Shown here piece after piece: positions 63,411 to 64,000 of a stretch of 64,000 nucleotides of DNA. Position 1 is the first letter of the stretch, and every line of letters begins with the position of its first letter. Under the pieces are notes generated by a model. The model searched no databases, was not told the origin of the DNA, and was given only the letters and a program-made list of their open reading frames with translations. Position numbers and translations under genes: made by a program. Where the stretch lies: contig NZ_CP180355.1 of assembly GCF_048007035.1 (NCBI RefSeq), positions 6,200,001-6,264,000 on the forward strand, in the 5' to 3' direction. The DNA is from Imperialibacter sp963977595 (GTDB lineage: Bacteria > Bacteroidota > Bacteroidia > Cytophagales > Cyclobacteriaceae).

Positions 63411-64000
63411 ATGAAAAGACACAAAGCAAGCATGCTGTATCCTGGCGTAATCATTGGCGCCTACCTGCTGATGACGCTGCTGGGGTCGTGCCAGGACGAG
63501 GACTTTAACCCCAGCCTTACCCAGACGTTCGACGTTCAATCGGCGGCCAATGGTGCCACTTACCCCATCAGGGTGGCCTTACCCACCGATTACTATACCT
63601 CCGGCGAAAGGTATGCAACCATTTATGTGCTGGATGGCGAGGAGAACTTCGGTTTCGTGGCCAATCGTTGCCGGGAAATTTCGAAGCGCCTGGCAACGCA
63701 AAACGTGGTGGTGGTGAGCATTGGCTATGGCCAGGACCGCAGCATCGACTACACCCCTACCAAAACCAGTGAGATGACGGGCGGTGGCACGCAGTTCCTG
63801 GCTTTCATCGAAACCGAGCTGATTCCCCAAATGGAGGAGCGCTTCCGTGTGGATACTACCCGCAATGGCCGGGTACTGCTGGGTCATTCCTACGGCGGGC
63901 TGTTCGGTGCCTGCGTGCTGGCTGTAAACAACCAGCTGTTTGGCAACTACCTGCTGCTGAGCCCCTCTATTTGGTTCGACAATGAAGCGTCGCTACAGCT
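63411..64000 (+). CDS. Esterase-type alpha/beta hydrolase lipoprotein, 3' truncated
   Basis: Starts at ATG 63411 and is cut by the window end (about 196 codons seen). A lipoprotein signal with lipobox LLGSC (Cys27) precedes a putative esterase domain of the esterase-D/IroE type: IYVLDGEENF near residue 70, VVVVSIGYG, and the nucleophile elbow LGHSYGG (Ser in G-x-S-x-G) near residue 160. It would hydrolyse an ester in the envelope. Catalytic Asp and His lie beyond the window. Confidence 0.85.
   Translation, partial: MKRHKASMLYPGVIIGAYLLMTLLGSCQDEDFNPSLTQTFDVQSAANGATYPIRVALPTDYYTSGERYATIYVLDGEENFGFVANRCREISKRLATQNVVVVSIGYGQDRSIDYTPTKTSEMTGGGTQFLAFIETELIPQMEERFRVDTTRNGRVLLGHSYGGLFGACVLAVNNQLFGNYLLLSPSIWFDNEASLQ

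Overview
The window is a 64 kb piece of a Bacteroidota chromosome, most likely from an aerobic, probably marine member of the Cytophagales. The evidence is a subtilase with a type IX secretion C-terminal sorting domain, TonB-dependent receptors with a carboxypeptidase-like N-terminal domain, DUF2911, many exported TPR proteins, and repeated matches to the Bacteroidota -7 promoter box TAnnTTTG in front of genes (for example mntA, yebC, accA, padR). Genus cannot be fixed from the sequence alone. No rRNA, tRNA or CRISPR array was seen.

Layout. 0-1.8 kb: 3' part of a DnaE-type polymerase, probably the ImuC/DnaE2 branch. 1.8-18.1 kb (almost all minus strand): an exported TPR protein, gyrA, envelope proteins (FKBP lipoprotein, LpoB-like lipoprotein with its COG3014-like partner, TonB-dependent receptor) and a tightly overlapping run mnmA - lipoprotein - T9SS subtilase - rpe - TonB receptor. 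18.2-24.8 kb (plus strand): a methyltransferase, an ankyrin protein, an outer-membrane barrel coupled to an exported TPR-CHAT protease, a MntA/HepT toxin-antitoxin pair and a TrpF-like barrel that lacks the catalytic cysteine. 24.8-35.6 kb (minus): a SPOR-exbB-exbD-tonB-folC-trmB operon, a beta-barrel protein translated with a 1025-residue TPR protein, and holA. 35.6-36.6 kb: a gap holding two tandem paralogous 30-31-residue reading frames, each with its own promoter box, closed by a terminator. 36.6-50.4 kb: mostly metabolic and envelope genes (TerB-like, MaoC, APC permease, SDR, YebC, DUF2911, PlsC-like, patatin, accA, a lone receiver protein, an M28 peptidase, a 57-residue glycine-zipper protein, a PadR-regulated MacB/FtsX-type permease).

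50.4-64 kb is accessory in character. Diverged copies of an intergenic palindromic repeat (core CGTCATTGCGAG ... CTCGCAATGACG) lie around an MFS transporter, a ParE-type toxin-antitoxin pair and a small GIY-YIG nuclease gene that sits directly between repeat copies. A two-subunit molybdenum hydroxylase (IorA/IorB type) follows. Then comes an A+T-rich island, 58.2-62.6 kb: a MORC/MutL/Hsp90-like GHKL ATPase overlapping an unrecognised 420-residue protein, facing a C5 cytosine DNA methyltransferase whose 3' end overlaps theirs. This looks like a restriction-modification or defence module with no recognisable nuclease. The window ends inside an esterase lipoprotein gene preceded by an 0.9 kb gap with a 14-bp inverted repeat and GTTAAGCsCTTAT-type short repeats.

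The best candidates for undescribed biology are the GHKL/unknown/C5-methylase module, the tandem micro-ORFs at 35.9-36.2 kb, the GIY-YIG gene with its palindromic repeats, and the secreted CHAT protease with its outer-membrane partner.
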